Below, piece by piece: positions 17,407-27,242 of a stretch of DNA of 64,000 nt (its first letter is position 1; each line of letters opens with the position of its first letter). Below the pieces are notes generated by a model. It saw only the letters and a list, made by a program, of their open reading frames with translations. It did no database searches and was not told the DNA's origin. The DNA is from DYMC01 sp035406705 (GTDB lineage: Bacteria; Verrucomicrobiota; Lentisphaeria; Victivallales; GWF2-50-93): NCBI GenBank assembly GCA_964426675.1, contig CAYRRM010000001.1, forward strand, positions 169,936 to 233,935, read 5' to 3'. Position numbers and translations under genes: made by a program.

Positions 17407-18849
17407 ATGAATTACATAGCCACTATCGGACTTGAAGTTCACATTCAAATAAAAACAGCCAGTAAAATGTTTTGCTCATGCAAAAATAGCTTTGGAGAAC
17501 CTCCAAATACGCTTATATGCCCTGTGTGCACAGGAATGCCTGGCGTTATGCCTGTCCCAAACAAAACAGCCATAGTAAAAACTATTATGGCTGGACTTAT
17601 GACTGGCTGTGATATAGCGAAGTTTAGTAAATTTGATCGAAAGAGTTACTTCTACCCGGACATGCCTAAAAATTATCAGATATCACAATATGACTTACCA
17701 TTTTGCAAAAATGGAAAAATCCATATATCAGGTAAAGCTTTTTCAGGAGCTATTTTAAACGAAAAATATATAGGAATAACAAGAATTCACCTTGAAGAAG
17801 ATGTAGGAAAATTAAATCACTTTGGCAGATTCAGTGGTATTGATTTCAATAGAGCAGGGGTGCCATTAATGGAAATCGTGAGCGAACCTGATATAAATAC
17901 TCCCGATGAGGCATATGCCTATCTTACAGGATTAAAAGAAATTATGCAATACGCTGATATAAGTGATTGTGACATGGAAAAGGGGCAGATGAGATGTGAT
18001 GTAAATGTCTCAGTTCGCCCGGAAGTTCAGAAAGAATTTGGAACAAAAGTCGAAGTAAAAAATCTGAATAGTTTTAGGGCTGTTCATCGCGCGTTAACTT
18101 ATGAAATTGAAAGGCAAATTGAAATGTTAAAAAATGGAGAAAAAATTTATCAGGAGACAAGAGGATGGAATGATGATAGAGGAGAGAGTTATCTGATGCG
18201 GAGGAAAGAGTCCGCCCATGATTATAGATATTTCCCTGAACCCGATCTATCTCCGTTTATAATCACTGATAGTGAAATTGAAGAAATCAAAAGATTACTC
18301 CCTGAATTACCTGCTGAAAAAAGAAAAAGATTTATCAGGGACTATGGAGTAACAGAATATGACGCTGAAATCTTGACTCAAGACAAATTTATCGCTGATT
18401 ACTTCGACTCAGCAGTAAAACTTGTTTCATCTCCCAAGACCATAGCAAACTGGATAATTTCTGATCTACTTAAAGAACTCAATGACAGGAAAATTTCAAT
18501 CACCGAATGTAAGGTAAAACCTGAGTATCTTGCAGAAATAGTCAAATCAGTAAGCTCAGGGAAAATTACAAATACTGCTGGGAAGGATATCTTAAGTGAA
18601 GTGTTCAATACGGGAAAAGAACCGAATAAGATAATTGATGAAAAAGGCTTAATTCAGATTAGCGATGAAAGCAGCATTGCGAAAATCGCAGATGAAGTCA
18701 TTAGTGAATTTCCTTCGCAGGTTTCTGAATTTCGCTCCGGTAAGGAAAAAGTACTGCAATTTCTTATAGGACAAGTAATGAAAAAGACAAAGGGTAAAGC
18801 TAATCCACAAATTACAGCTAAAATTCTAAGAGAAAAACTTTCTTCTTAA
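17407..18849 (+). CDS. gatB: GatB, amidotransferase subunit B
   Basis: Binds the misacylated tRNA, activates the side-chain carboxylate with ATP and transfers ammonia to it. The start IATIGLEVHIQIKTASKMFC is typical. The zinc-type cysteines (CSC...CPVCTGMPG), EDVGKLNH, FNRAGVPLMEIVSEPD and KVEVKNLNSF are all present, and the C-terminal YqeY-like tail includes NPQITAKILREKL. ATG 17407 has a GAGGAG ribosome site; an in-frame ATG at 17389 is less likely. One palindrome copy lies at 18678-18690. Confidence 0.98.
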   Translation: MNYIATIGLEVHIQIKTASKMFCSCKNSFGEPPNTLICPVCTGMPGVMPVPNKTAIVKTIMAGLMTGCDIAKFSKFDRKSYFYPDMPKNYQISQYDLPFCKNGKIHISGKAFSGAILNEKYIGITRIHLEEDVGKLNHFGRFSGIDFNRAGVPLMEIVSEPDINTPDEAYAYLTGLKEIMQYADISDCDMEKGQMRCDVNVSVRPEVQKEFGTKVEVKNLNSFRAVHRALTYEIERQIEMLKNGEKIYQETRGWNDDRGESYLMRRKESAHDYRYFPEPDLSPFIITDSEIEEIKRLLPELPAEKRKRFIRDYGVTEYDAEILTQDKFIADYFDSAVKLVSSPKTIANWIISDLLKELNDRKISITECKVKPEYLAEIVKSVSSGKITNTAGKDILSEVFNTGKEPNKIIDEKGLIQISDESSIAKIADEVISEFPSQVSEFRSGKEKVLQFLIGQVMKKTKGKANPQITAKILREKLSS

Positions 18850-18883
18850 TCTATTTCAGATATATTTACAGAAATTTATAGTC

Positions 18884-18913
18884 TTGATATAAAGATTTCA
18901 TCTTTTATATGAT
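18884..18913 (+). promoter_or_regulatory. Possible sigma-70-type promoter of the AraC gene
   Basis: TTGATA (18884-18889) and TATGAT (18908-18913) are spaced by 18 bases in the gap before the AraC-family gene. In DNA this AT-rich such matches arise easily, so this is a weak call. Confidence 0.3.
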
Positions 18914-18988
18914 TGTCTATCTGAATAATATATTGAAAATGATATTAATAGAAAACTGATAATAATTAAAAATCGAAAAGACTACAAA

Positions 18989-19795
18989 ATGCCTGATTCA
19001 TTAAGTCTGAAAATTACTTTTTTAGATTATGGTTTTTCACGTCTAAATAAACGGTGGAGAGGGCAAACATTCGGTGAAAGATACGCAAGACTCTACTACG
19101 TAACTCAAGGAGAAGCAAAAATATGGCACCATGCTCAAGAATTTACGCTTACTCCCTCAAAACTCTTCCTCATTCCTCCAAACTCAAATATGCGTTTTCT
19201 CTGTAAGAAGTCGTTTACTGTTATATGGTTTCATTTCAATATTTTGACAGATGGAGATGTAGACATTTTTTCTATTTTTTCATTTTTATACGTAAAAGAT
19301 GAACCTGATAAATTTTACTTAAAGAATAAGATGTTAGAAATTATATCTCTAATTAACAGAAATGATATTTCTAATTTTATACTTTCCCGATCGATTCTAC
19401 TTGAACTGATTTCTTATTTTATTACAGACAGAGAAAATGAGAAGAAAAATATAAAATTTAATAAATTTGAACGTCTACAAAAAGCTATGAAATATGCAGA
19501 AAAACACTGTACCGAAAAAATAAGCATTGAAAAACTCGCCGGAATTGCAGCTTATGAAAGAACTTATTTTTCCAAAATTTTTAAAGAGGTTTTTTCTTAT
19601 TCTCCTCTTGAATTTATATTGCGTTGCAGGATAAATAAAGCTCGCTTCTTAATTGAAACCTCAGAGCTTAAAATATCTGCAATAGCCAGAGAAACCGGCT
19701 TTAATGACGAATTTCATTTTTCTAAAACTTTCAAAAAGGTTATCGGACAATCACCGCGTAATTATCGAAAAAAGATTTCTAAGATAATACCCTAA
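18989..19795 (+). CDS. AraC/XylS-family transcriptional regulator
   Basis: A 268-residue regulator. The N-terminal half (about 10-105) looks like an AraC-type cupin sensor domain (RLYYVTQGEAKIW, LFLIPPNSNMRF). The C-terminal 100 residues hold two helix-turn-helix units: IEKLAGIAAYERTYFSKIFKEV and ISAIARETGFNDEFHFSKTFKK, closing with the family motif GQSPRNYRK. The ligand and target genes are unknown. Such regulators in this bacterial group often sit by sugar-use genes, but none is adjacent here. Confidence 0.9.
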   Translation: MPDSLSLKITFLDYGFSRLNKRWRGQTFGERYARLYYVTQGEAKIWHHAQEFTLTPSKLFLIPPNSNMRFLCKKSFTVIWFHFNILTDGDVDIFSIFSFLYVKDEPDKFYLKNKMLEIISLINRNDISNFILSRSILLELISYFITDRENEKKNIKFNKFERLQKAMKYAEKHCTEKISIEKLAGIAAYERTYFSKIFKEVFSYSPLEFILRCRINKARFLIETSELKISAIARETGFNDEFHFSKTFKKVIGQSPRNYRKKISKIIP

Positions 19796-19806
19796 TTTTT
19801 ATTCGA

Positions 19807-20895
19807 TTAGGCTGTTATACTTTTTTCAGCAAGCTTTCTTTTTCTTTCTTCAGCCAATATTTGCTCATGAAGGATATTGAAATCACCTTCCATTACATCT
19901 TCAATCTGAAATATGCTTATATTGAAGCGATGATCTGTAATTCTGCTCTGTGGAAAATTATATGTTCTGATTTTTTCACTACGTTCTCCACTACCTATCT
20001 GGGATCTTTTGGCTTCACTTAGTTTTGCCTGTTCTTCATCCTGCTTCATTTTGAGTAATTTTGAGCGTAAAATCCTGAGAGCTGTCTCTTTATTTCTGTG
20101 TTGGGATTTTTCTATCTGACATGCAACACTTATTCCTGTGGGCAGATGGGTTACCCTCACAGCTGAGTCGGTTGTATTGACGCTTTGCCCACCTGGACCT
20201 GAAGAGCGAAATACATCAAATTTCAAATCTGAAGCTTTTAATTCAATGTCTATTTCTTCGGCTTCTGGCATAACAACAACAGTAATTGTAGAAGTATGTA
20301 TTCTTCCACTGGCCTCTGTTTCCGGAACCCTCTGAACCCTATGAACACCACTTTCATATTTCATAAGAGAATAAACATTCTCGCCTGACATTGAAAATAT
20401 GGCCTCTTTTATACCTCCTTTTGCTCCAGAGCTTAGTTCAAGAATCTGGATTTTCCAACTCTTTTTTTCTGCATAATTTCTATAAGCCCTGAAGATTTGT
20501 GATGCAAATAAACCAGCTTCATCACCTCCTGCAGCAGGCCTTATTTCAATGATTACATCTTTACTATCATTCTCATCCTGTGGCAAGAGCAAAAACATCA
20601 ATTCCTTTTCTAATATATGAATTTGGTTCTCGGCCTCTTCTATTTCCTTTTTTGCCAATTCTATGATTTCAGGATCATTCTCAGAGAGTAATAAATTATT
20701 ATCAGAGATTAGTTTCTGGGCAGATATTATTTTATGATGTAGAGCAAGAATGCGCTCGATACGTTGCGATTCACGAACCAAAGATTTTAGCTCAGAAGGT
20801 CGCGAATATGAATCTGGAGAAGATATTTTTTCCTTTAAACCTTCAAGTTTCAGCTCTAATTCGGAAATTAAAGGAGCTATTTCTTCACTCTTCAT
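19807..20895 (-). CDS. prfA: PrfA, peptide chain release factor 1
   Basis: Recognises UAA and UAG in the ribosomal A site and triggers peptidyl-tRNA hydrolysis. The GGQ motif is in FRSSGPGGQSVNTTDSAV. The segment RVQRVPETEASGRIHTSTITV and the domain layout fit RF1 rather than RF2. Length 362 is normal. It follows rpmE on the same strand, a common bacterial arrangement. hemK/prmC, the usual third member, is not seen downstream. Confidence 0.97.
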   Translation of the reverse strand: MKSEEIAPLISELELKLEGLKEKISSPDSYSRPSELKSLVRESQRIERILALHHKIISAQKLISDNNLLLSENDPEIIELAKKEIEEAENQIHILEKELMFLLLPQDENDSKDVIIEIRPAAGGDEAGLFASQIFRAYRNYAEKKSWKIQILELSSGAKGGIKEAIFSMSGENVYSLMKYESGVHRVQRVPETEASGRIHTSTITVVVMPEAEEIDIELKASDLKFDVFRSSGPGGQSVNTTDSAVRVTHLPTGISVACQIEKSQHRNKETALRILRSKLLKMKQDEEQAKLSEAKRSQIGSGERSEKIRTYNFPQSRITDHRFNISIFQIEDVMEGDFNILHEQILAEERKRKLAEKSITA

Positions 20896-20943
20896 TAAAG
20901 AATTATCAAAACTTTTTTATTGCGAATTAAGCTAAAATCTTAA

Positions 20944-21153
20944 TCAATTTCCGGAAGACTTCTGATAACGCTTGCGGAAACGATCAACACGACCAGCTGT
21001 ATCAACAAATTTCTGCTTTCCAGTAAAAAAAGGATGACATTTTGCGCAAATTGCAACTTTTATTTCTTTTCTTGTGGATTTTACATTCCAAACTTCACCA
21101 CAAGCACAAATTGCCTTTGCATCTCCATAACTCGGATGTATATTTTTCTTCAT
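20944..21153 (-). CDS. rpmE: RpmE, ribosomal protein L31
   Basis: A 69-residue large-subunit protein that starts MKKNIHPSYG. It keeps zinc-type cysteines (CACG and CAKCHPFFTG), so it is the zinc-containing C+ form. ATG at 21153 was chosen over one three codons upstream because it matches the family and has an AGGAG site at a suitable distance. Probably co-transcribed with prfA. Confidence 0.96.
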   Translation of the reverse strand: MKKNIHPSYGDAKAICACGEVWNVKSTRKEIKVAICAKCHPFFTGKQKFVDTAGRVDRFRKRYQKSSGN

Positions 21154-21239
21154 TAAAAGCACGCTCCTATATTATTATGTCTTTTTTTTGAGAAAAACTT
21201 AATCTACTACAAAAAATCAAATATTCAAAGGATTTTTTT

Positions 21240-21746
21240 ATGCCTGAAAAAAAAAGAAGAGAAAAAGATGGTCCTATCTGGGCACCGTGGAGAATAGAGT
21301 ATATAATTTCTCCCAAAGACGGTTCATGTTTCTTATGCGGGAAAGAAAAAATACCATCTGATGATGAAAATTTTATTATTTTTAGAGGAAAAAAGGCATT
21401 TGTTATTCTAAACAGATATCCTTATAATTCAGGCCATCTTATGATTGCTCCTTATCGTCATATTTCCTTATATTCTTTTCTCGAAAAAGATGAGAGAATG
21501 GAAATCTCAGACCTTACAGTAAATGCAGAGAAAACTCTTAGACAAATTATGAAACCTGATGGCTTCAATATTGGCTTCAATATAGGCAAAGCGGCAGGAG
21601 CAGGAGTAGAAGAGCATATACATTTACATATAGTACCCAGATGGTTTGGAGACAATAATTTTATGCCAGTTTTAGCTGACATCAGAGTAGTCCCTCAAGC
21701 ACTGATTGATACAGCCGAGTTATTGAAAAAGAACTGGATTAACTAA
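21240..21746 (+). CDS. HIT-family nucleotide hydrolase/phosphorylase-like protein
   Basis: A 168-residue histidine-triad protein. The catalytic signature HIHLHIVPRW is near residue 130. The N-terminus carries WAPWRIEYI and a CFLCGK pair, which mark the bacterial Ap4A-phosphorylase-like HIT subgroup. Its substrate is probably a dinucleoside polyphosphate or nucleotidyl conjugate; the sequence does not say which. It stands alone, starting 87 bases from the divergent rpmE. Confidence 0.92.
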   Translation: MPEKKRREKDGPIWAPWRIEYIISPKDGSCFLCGKEKIPSDDENFIIFRGKKAFVILNRYPYNSGHLMIAPYRHISLYSFLEKDERMEISDLTVNAEKTLRQIMKPDGFNIGFNIGKAAGAGVEEHIHLHIVPRWFGDNNFMPVLADIRVVPQALIDTAELLKKNWIN

Positions 21747-21937
21747 AAAACAGAATATTCCTATATAACCATTACTAAATCATATAGAAACGGAAATATT
21801 AACTTGTAAAAAAAATTTGAGCTTATTAAAATATAACAAAAAAACGCAAATGAAGAAAGGAAACTCTTCCTCTTATTACAATATAACAAGCTCTTTTTAT
21901 TATAAAATTTGAGATAATATAAGGAGGAAAATTAAAG

Positions 21938-22900
21938 ATGAATAAAACTCTTACGCCACGTGAACAATTCATCGCTGCTCTTGAACGAAAACCCATAAAA
22001 GGTCTTGTCCCTCATTTTGAACTCGTCTTTTTTTTGACAATGGAAGCCTTTGGTAAAGTACATCCCTTACATAGAAATTATTCTCAGTGGGAGCAAATGG
22101 AAGAAAAAGAAAAGCAATTACACAGAGAAGATATGGCTGATATTTACATAAAAACTGCAGAGCGATATGGGCATAATGCAATATTTTTGCATCCAAATCC
22201 ATTTACGTTAGATGAATGTAAGCGATTAATTGAAATAATTCGAGAAAGAACAGGAGATAAATTTTTTCTTATGATGCACGGAGATGCTACTTATGGACTT
22301 CCAGATGGTAATGAAATGTTAAATTTCTCATATCGAATAGCTGATGAACCAGAAAAACTAAAAAAAGATGCAGAAAATATGGTTAATAACGCCCTTGAAC
22401 GAGCAGAAAAATTAAAAGAAAAAGATGGACTTGATGGTTTTGCTCTTTGTAGTGATTATTGCCTCAATTCAGGGCCTTTCCTAAGTCCCGAGCAATTTTC
22501 TGATTTTGTAACCCCTTATCTTGCTCGTCTGATTAAAGGATATCGCGATATGGGGTTTTATACTATAAAACACACAGACGGAAATATAATGCCAATTATA
22601 GATCAAATCATAGCAACGATGCCTCACGCACTGCATTCTCTTGATCCACAGGCAGGGGTAGATATTGCGCTAGTAAAGAAACTCTATGGTGATAAAGTTT
22701 GCCTTATAGGAAATGTAAACTGTGGCCTCTTACAAACAGGAACAGACGAGGAAGTAAGAGAATCTGCAAGATATGCCCTAAAACATGGAATGCCTGGAGG
22801 AGGTTATATTTTTTCTACAAGTAACTGTATTTACACGGGAATGAAATTATCAAGATACGAAATGATTATTGATATCTGGCGCAAAGAAGGAATTTACTGA
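21938..22900 (+). CDS. Uroporphyrinogen decarboxylase (URO-D) family protein
   Basis: A 320-residue TIM-barrel protein of the URO-D/MtaA superfamily. It shows PREQFIAALERKP at the N-terminus, IKHTDGNIMPIID, IGNVNCGLLQTGTDEEV and PGGGYIFSTSNCI. Corrinoid-linked methyltransferases such as MtaA use an H-x-C zinc site; here that position reads HTD, so the cysteine ligand is missing and the substrate cannot be inferred. It is not classical HemE: the arginine-rich HemE N-terminus is absent. It has a strong AAGGAGG ribosome site. It lies next to the cobalamin locus but is separated from it by a decayed repeat and faces the other way. A corrinoid-related or aromatic/sugar-related role is possible but unproven. 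Confidence 0.85.
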   Translation: MNKTLTPREQFIAALERKPIKGLVPHFELVFFLTMEAFGKVHPLHRNYSQWEQMEEKEKQLHREDMADIYIKTAERYGHNAIFLHPNPFTLDECKRLIEIIRERTGDKFFLMMHGDATYGLPDGNEMLNFSYRIADEPEKLKKDAENMVNNALERAEKLKEKDGLDGFALCSDYCLNSGPFLSPEQFSDFVTPYLARLIKGYRDMGFYTIKHTDGNIMPIIDQIIATMPHALHSLDPQAGVDIALVKKLYGDKVCLIGNVNCGLLQTGTDEEVRESARYALKHGMPGGGYIFSTSNCIYTGMKLSRYEMIIDIWRKEGIY

Positions 22901-23472
22901 TATTGATCTCTTAACATAAAATTTTATAAATTTTCACAAAATATTCTCCTATAGGGGCTGCTGAAAAAGATTTTTGCGTTTTTGGGCGAAAAATTTTTCT
23001 GTGTATCCCCTATATGTTCTGAAAATTTTTCTGGCTTCACCGTCGTTTTTTCTTGTTTCTCTCAGTGTTAGACTCTCGATGCTGCCGTTTTCAGGTTCAT
23101 ACCGATAAGCCCCAGCCTGATCTATATTTCCGATCCCTCCTTCGTCTTGTATTTTAACTGAGATTAGTCACATGCGGCAGAATGAGATGTCCGAGAATAA
23201 ACCGCGCTCCAGCTTTTCTGTACATCTAAATGTCCTCCAATTTAACGGCTCAAGCGCAAGGATTTTGAAGGGGCATCTTGATATCCCTTGCAATTTAAAC
23301 CATTTTTTTTGAAAAAATTATACTACATAAATACTTACTTGTCAAGTAATTATATAATATTTTTTGAATTTTTCAGTGAAGCCTAAATATAAATAGGTAA
23401 TTTGTATTTTTCCATTGAATTATGCTTTTCAAGGATGCTTATATCCTAACATATGAAATTTATAAAATGAAT
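22901..23472. other. Intergenic region holding a decayed dispersed repeat
   Basis: About 570 bases between the converging URO-D-family and BtuD genes. The first 50 bases and the last 160 are featureless AT-rich DNA. The rest is the repeat described at 22952-23310. Confidence 0.6.
22952..23310 (-). repeat. Dispersed repeat copy A with decayed coding sequence
   Basis: Positions 22952-23100 match 63851-64000 over about 150 bases with scattered substitutions and one single-base length difference. On the minus strand the shared part reads as protein (EPENGSIESLTLRE..., then FFAQKRKNLFQQP) and most differences between the copies are conservative. Further upstream on the minus strand a GGAGG precedes a 22-codon reading (MYRKAGARFILGHLILPHV...) that ends in a stop, with the remainder open in another frame. 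This suggests a decayed gene of a multicopy family, perhaps a mobile element. I do not recognise the family. Confidence 0.55.
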
Positions 23473-24258
23473 TTATAATGGTGTGAATATTAATGGCTTT
23501 TGATTAATGTTATCGGTTTGAATTGCAATTTTTACTTTATAGACTTCTTCTAAAATATTGGGGATTAAAATTTCATTTGGTGTTCCTGAGGAGATAAGTT
23601 CTCCATTATTCATAAGATATAGTTTTTTACAAAATCTTCCTGCTAAATTGAGATCATGAATTACAACTACCACACAGATAAATTCATTTTCTGCTAAGGA
23701 TTTAAGAAGATTCATTATTTGATGTTGATGAGCTAAATCGAGATGATTAGTCGGTTCATCCAAAAATATTATTTGTGGATTTTGAGTCAAGGCTCTGGCA
23801 ATATGAGTGAGTTGTCTTTCACCTCCACTTAACTCTGAAATATTTCGGTTTGCGAAATTCGCAATTCCGCATTTAGAAAGCATTTCTACGGCAATTTTTA
23901 TATCGTTTTTTAACGGCATAAATGAGAAGGATTTTCTATATGGAATTCTTCCAAGTAAAACGTAATCAAGTACATTCATCTCAAGAAGATAATTATTTTC
24001 TTGCATTACTACAGCGATTTTCTGTGCTATGTGGGAAGGAGAAAGAGACTTTAGGTTTTTTCCTTCGATTTCAATACTTCCTGATTTTATTTTCATCAAA
24101 CCAGTCGCAGCTTTAATCAGAGTTGTTTTTCCAGAGCCGTTTGGTCCTATTATTCCACATAACTCACCTCTACAAAACTTACATGAAATATTTTTTAACT
24201 CAAATCCCTTTTCATAGGAACATGATAAATTTTCAATGTTTATAAGTACTTCATTCAT
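23473..24258 (-). CDS. btuD: ABC transporter ATPase, BtuD/FepC type
   Basis: The 261-residue ATPase of a metal-chelate or cobalamin importer. Walker A is GPNGSGKTT, the ABC signature is LSGGERQL, Walker B is IIFLDEPTNHLD and the switch histidine is in VIHDLNLA. Its start overlaps the permease stop by four bases. It is the last gene of the long riboswitch-controlled unit and pairs with the permease and binding protein just upstream. Cobalamin or cobinamide is the likeliest substrate given the location, but heme and siderophore importers look the same at this level. One palindrome copy lies at 23851-23863. Confidence 0.85.
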   Translation of the reverse strand: MNEVLINIENLSCSYEKGFELKNISCKFCRGELCGIIGPNGSGKTTLIKAATGLMKIKSGSIEIEGKNLKSLSPSHIAQKIAVVMQENNYLLEMNVLDYVLLGRIPYRKSFSFMPLKNDIKIAVEMLSKCGIANFANRNISELSGGERQLTHIARALTQNPQIIFLDEPTNHLDLAHQHQIMNLLKSLAENEFICVVVVIHDLNLAGRFCKKLYLMNNGELISSGTPNEILIPNILEEVYKVKIAIQTDNINQKPLIFTPL

Positions 24259-25262
24259 GATTTATCTCTTTTGAAAAGCGTCCATAAAAATATTATACCT
24301 CCTGTTATACCAGTTATAACGCCAACAGGCAATTCACGAGGAGCGATAATAGTTCTTGATATTAGATCACAAGCAGATAAAAAGAGTGCCCCACCAAGGT
24401 AAGATGCAATTAAAAGATAATTGTGTTTAGTCCCAATAATTTTTCTCATTATAATTGGTATTGCAAGTCCGACAAATCCTATAATTCCACTTATAGTTAC
24501 TGAACATGCTGTAAGAATAGATGCTACGAGAAAGAATTTTATTTGCGAATTTCGCACATTTATTCCGAGTTGTGTCGCTGCCTCTTCACCCAATAATAAC
24601 GCATCAAGCTCATGAAAATAGTAGATTACAATGAGAAATAAAAAGATTGAAATTATAATAGTGAACAAGGAAGTTTGGATACGTGATTGCTCGAGAGAAC
24701 CCATTAACCAAAAAATAATGCTATGAGTATTTTCCACTTTTGAAAGAGCCATTACAAGCATTATAAGTGATGAGAAAATAAAACTCATCATTATTCCTGT
24801 TAACAATAAAGTGTTGATATTTTTAATTTTTTTTAACTGATATAGCAGATAAAGGATTGAAATAACGAATATTGCGCCTGTAAAGGCGGAAAGATAAAGC
24901 GCTGAAATTCCAAATATTTTAGTTAATCCACTCACCAATGCCAGAGATACTGCAAAAGATGCCCCACCTGAAATGCCTGTAGTGTAGGGTTCGACAAGAG
25001 GATTGCGGAATACTGCTTGAAGCAAGACCCCTGCAATTGATAGAGAAGCTCCAATAGATAATGCGAGCATCAATCTTGGAATACGTATACCATATAATAT
25101 ATTTTTTTCTATTCCTGTTCCTTTGCCAGTTAGAATCTGGAAAAACCTATTTAAACTTATATTTTCGCTTCCCAAAATAATTGAAAGTATTGATACAATA
25201 GCTAACAAAAGTAAGAGAAAAAGTAATATCAAGATATTTCTTTTATCAATTGCTCTCATCAT
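24255..25262 (-). CDS. btuC: ABC transporter permease, BtuC/FecCD type
   Basis: A 335-residue membrane protein of the FecCD family with about ten hydrophobic segments. Typical segments are RIPRLMLALSIGASLSIAGVLLQAVFRNPLVEPYTTGISGGASF, the ATPase-contact region ISGIIGFVGLAIPIIMR, and RELPVGVITGITGGIIFLWTL near the end. It should form the inner-membrane channel with the neighbouring ATPase. It overlaps the binding-protein gene by 17 bases. The palindrome at 24544-24556 falls in a frame encoding VRNSQ, unlike most copies. Confidence 0.87.
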   Translation of the reverse strand: MMRAIDKRNILILLFLLLLLAIVSILSIILGSENISLNRFFQILTGKGTGIEKNILYGIRIPRLMLALSIGASLSIAGVLLQAVFRNPLVEPYTTGISGGASFAVSLALVSGLTKIFGISALYLSAFTGAIFVISILYLLYQLKKIKNINTLLLTGIMMSFIFSSLIMLVMALSKVENTHSIIFWLMGSLEQSRIQTSLFTIIISIFLFLIVIYYFHELDALLLGEEAATQLGINVRNSQIKFFLVASILTACSVTISGIIGFVGLAIPIIMRKIIGTKHNYLLIASYLGGALFLSACDLISRTIIAPRELPVGVITGITGGIIFLWTLFKRDKS

Positions 25263-26127
25263 TAACTAATTTATTTATTTCTTCTATTTTATCTGGATGG
25301 AGAATTTTTGCTATTTTCGCAACTGTATCAGGTAATTTGATTGGATTTGGACTGCATATTTGATAGGAGTCCAGAGTATAGACTCGTGAATTTTGCACAG
25401 CTGGTATTGAGTCAAATTTTTCCCACTGTCTTTTTTCTTCTTCTGCCATTGCACCACTTATCACTATAAAAATGAAATCGGGTTTTTCGGAGATTATGAA
25501 TTCCCTTGAATAAGTGCCGCTTCTCTTGTTTTTTAGGAGATTCGTAGCTCCAGAGTATTTTATAAAATCTGACACAAATAATTCATCTCCTGCCAGATAT
25601 ATGGGTTTTACTCCTATTTGAATAAGAGCCTTTGGCTTTTGTTTCAAAGGTGAAAGCAAATTACTTATTTTGATTAGTTTATTTTTAGCGGACTTTGTAA
25701 TTTCTATAGCTCTTTTTTTTTCATTTATTTTTTCAGCGAGTTCTATGAACTGCATGTAAAACTCATCAAAATTAGAAGGGGTATTTTGGATTAGAATTTC
25801 AAAACCGAATGATTTTAGTTTTTCAATAATTATTGGTTTTGTGTGATAAGAAGTTACGATGATGTCTGGATTCAACGTTAAAATTTTTTCAATATTGACA
25901 CTTAGTAGAGAGCCTATTTTTTCTTTATTTTGAGCCTGAGGTGGGTGAATGCAGTATTCTGAGCAAGCAACTAAATCATCTCCGCGACCGAGAACAAAAA
26001 TTTGCTCTGTAGCTGATGGCGATAATGAGATTATTTTTTTTGTTTTATTTTCTTCCGCATTAGATGGGAAGTAATAAATTAGAAGTATTGTTATTAAGGC
26101 GATTAGTGAATTTGAGTATTTTTTCAT
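25246..26127 (-). CDS. btuF: BtuF-like periplasmic binding protein
   Basis: A 293-residue class III solute-binding protein with an N-terminal signal sequence (hydrophobic LIALITILLIYYF). SLSPSATEQIFVLGRGDDLVACSEYC is very like BtuF and other cobalamin binders. It should deliver the ligand to the BtuC-like permease that follows. It overlaps cbiG(C)-cbiH by four bases. Cobalamin is inferred from context and similarity. Confidence 0.85.
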   Translation of the reverse strand: MKKYSNSLIALITILLIYYFPSNAEENKTKKIISLSPSATEQIFVLGRGDDLVACSEYCIHPPQAQNKEKIGSLLSVNIEKILTLNPDIIVTSYHTKPIIIEKLKSFGFEILIQNTPSNFDEFYMQFIELAEKINEKKRAIEITKSAKNKLIKISNLLSPLKQKPKALIQIGVKPIYLAGDELFVSDFIKYSGATNLLKNKRSGTYSREFIISEKPDFIFIVISGAMAEEEKRQWEKFDSIPAVQNSRVYTLDSYQICSPNPIKLPDTVAKIAKILHPDKIEEINKLVNDESN

Positions 26128-27242
26128 TTTATTTTTACTTTATACCCGCGTTTTGTATAGATTTTACCTTTTCTTAATATAGTTTCTGAATTTCCAATAA
26201 TTACGATGGAATTCATGTCTACAATTTGTTCCGGAAAATGTTCAAGGTTTCCACAAATGGAAAATTCATTTATTCTTCCTGCATTTTTTACCAATCCGAA
26301 AATGGTATTTTTTGAGCGAGCGGTCATAAATTTTTTAATAGCATATTTTAGAAGGGTTATTCTTTTTTTGCTTTTTGGGTTATACAATACACATACAAAA
26401 TCTGAATTAGCAATGATATTTATTTTTTTGATAATTTTATTTTTTGGCGTGAGTAAATCTGAAAGACTTAAGATAACAAAGTCATTCATAAGCGGTGCTC
26501 CCAGAATATTTGAAGCTATAATTGCAGAAGTAATTCCAGGTGCAAAGCTGATATCAAATGGAGGATTTTTATTTTCAGTAAGTTCGAGTATTAAACCAGC
26601 CATACCATAAATACCTGCATCGCCAGAAGATATAATACAGACATTTTTTCCTTTATATGCTTCAGCTAAAGCCCTTTCACAACGTTCACTTTCTTTTCCC
26701 ATGCCTGTAGATATTACTTCTTTATATTTTAACCATGACTTTGGGAGCAATGAGATATAATTTTTATATCCGACAATTAAATTTGATGAAAGAATTTTTT
26801 CTTTCACTTCTGGAGTTATTTGTTTCTCCGTTCCTGAACTTATCCCAACTACAGAAAGTGAATTTTGTGGACTTTCCTTTTCTCCAAGAGCAATTGTTAT
26901 TTTCCTATCATATATAGTTTTATTTATAGTTAGTTTTGCACCAGTACATATGACCGCGGCTTCACATACATTATTGATATCTAAATATCTTTTTGCTTTT
27001 TCCGAACTTTGTAGGTTTTCTATTGAATTCAATTCTTCCTTGCTGAAGAATAGTAGTTTAACTTGATTTTCGATAGCATATTCTAACAATCCTCCTTCAT
27101 CTGACTTTATTGATGATGTGGCTATATATGAAATTTTTTTATTTTTCGGGCAGACTTTTTTTATTGCCGACGCAATATCTTCCTTACTTATTCCACGTCT
27201 ACAACCAATTCCTGCTACGATAATTTTATTTTGACTGCTCAT
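26124..27242 (-). CDS. cbiH: CbiG C-terminal domain fused to CbiH (C17-methyltransferase)
   Basis: A 372-residue fusion. Residues about 5-118 (KIIVAGIGCRRGISKEDIASAI... through CEAAVICTGAKL) are the CobE/CbiG C-terminal domain. Residues about 127-370 are CbiH, the SAM-dependent C17 methylase that contracts the corrin ring (SVVGISSGTEKQITPEV, IISSGDAGIYGMAG, YNPKSKKR). In most bacteria the CbiG C-domain is part of CbiG; here it has been moved onto CbiH, and the rest of CbiG is fused to CbiF in the gene just upstream. CbiG opens the delta-lactone made by CbiH, so the fusion links successive steps. It overlaps the previous gene by 17 bases. Confidence 0.9.
   Translation of the reverse strand: MSSQNKIIVAGIGCRRGISKEDIASAIKKVCPKNKKISYIATSSIKSDEGGLLEYAIENQVKLLFFSKEELNSIENLQSSEKAKRYLDINNVCEAAVICTGAKLTINKTIYDRKITIALGEKESPQNSLSVVGISSGTEKQITPEVKEKILSSNLIVGYKNYISLLPKSWLKYKEVISTGMGKESERCERALAEAYKGKNVCIISSGDAGIYGMAGLILELTENKNPPFDISFAPGITSAIIASNILGAPLMNDFVILSLSDLLTPKNKIIKKINIIANSDFVCVLYNPKSKKRITLLKYAIKKFMTARSKNTIFGLVKNAGRINEFSICGNLEHFPEQIVDMNSIVIIGNSETILRKGKIYTKRGYKVKIK

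Noticed and set aside
21938..22900. Assignment of the URO-D-family gene as hemE or a proven corrinoid methyltransferase
   Set aside because: It lacks the HemE N-terminal signature, and the H-x-C zinc motif of MtaA-type enzymes reads HTD here, so only the family name is justified.
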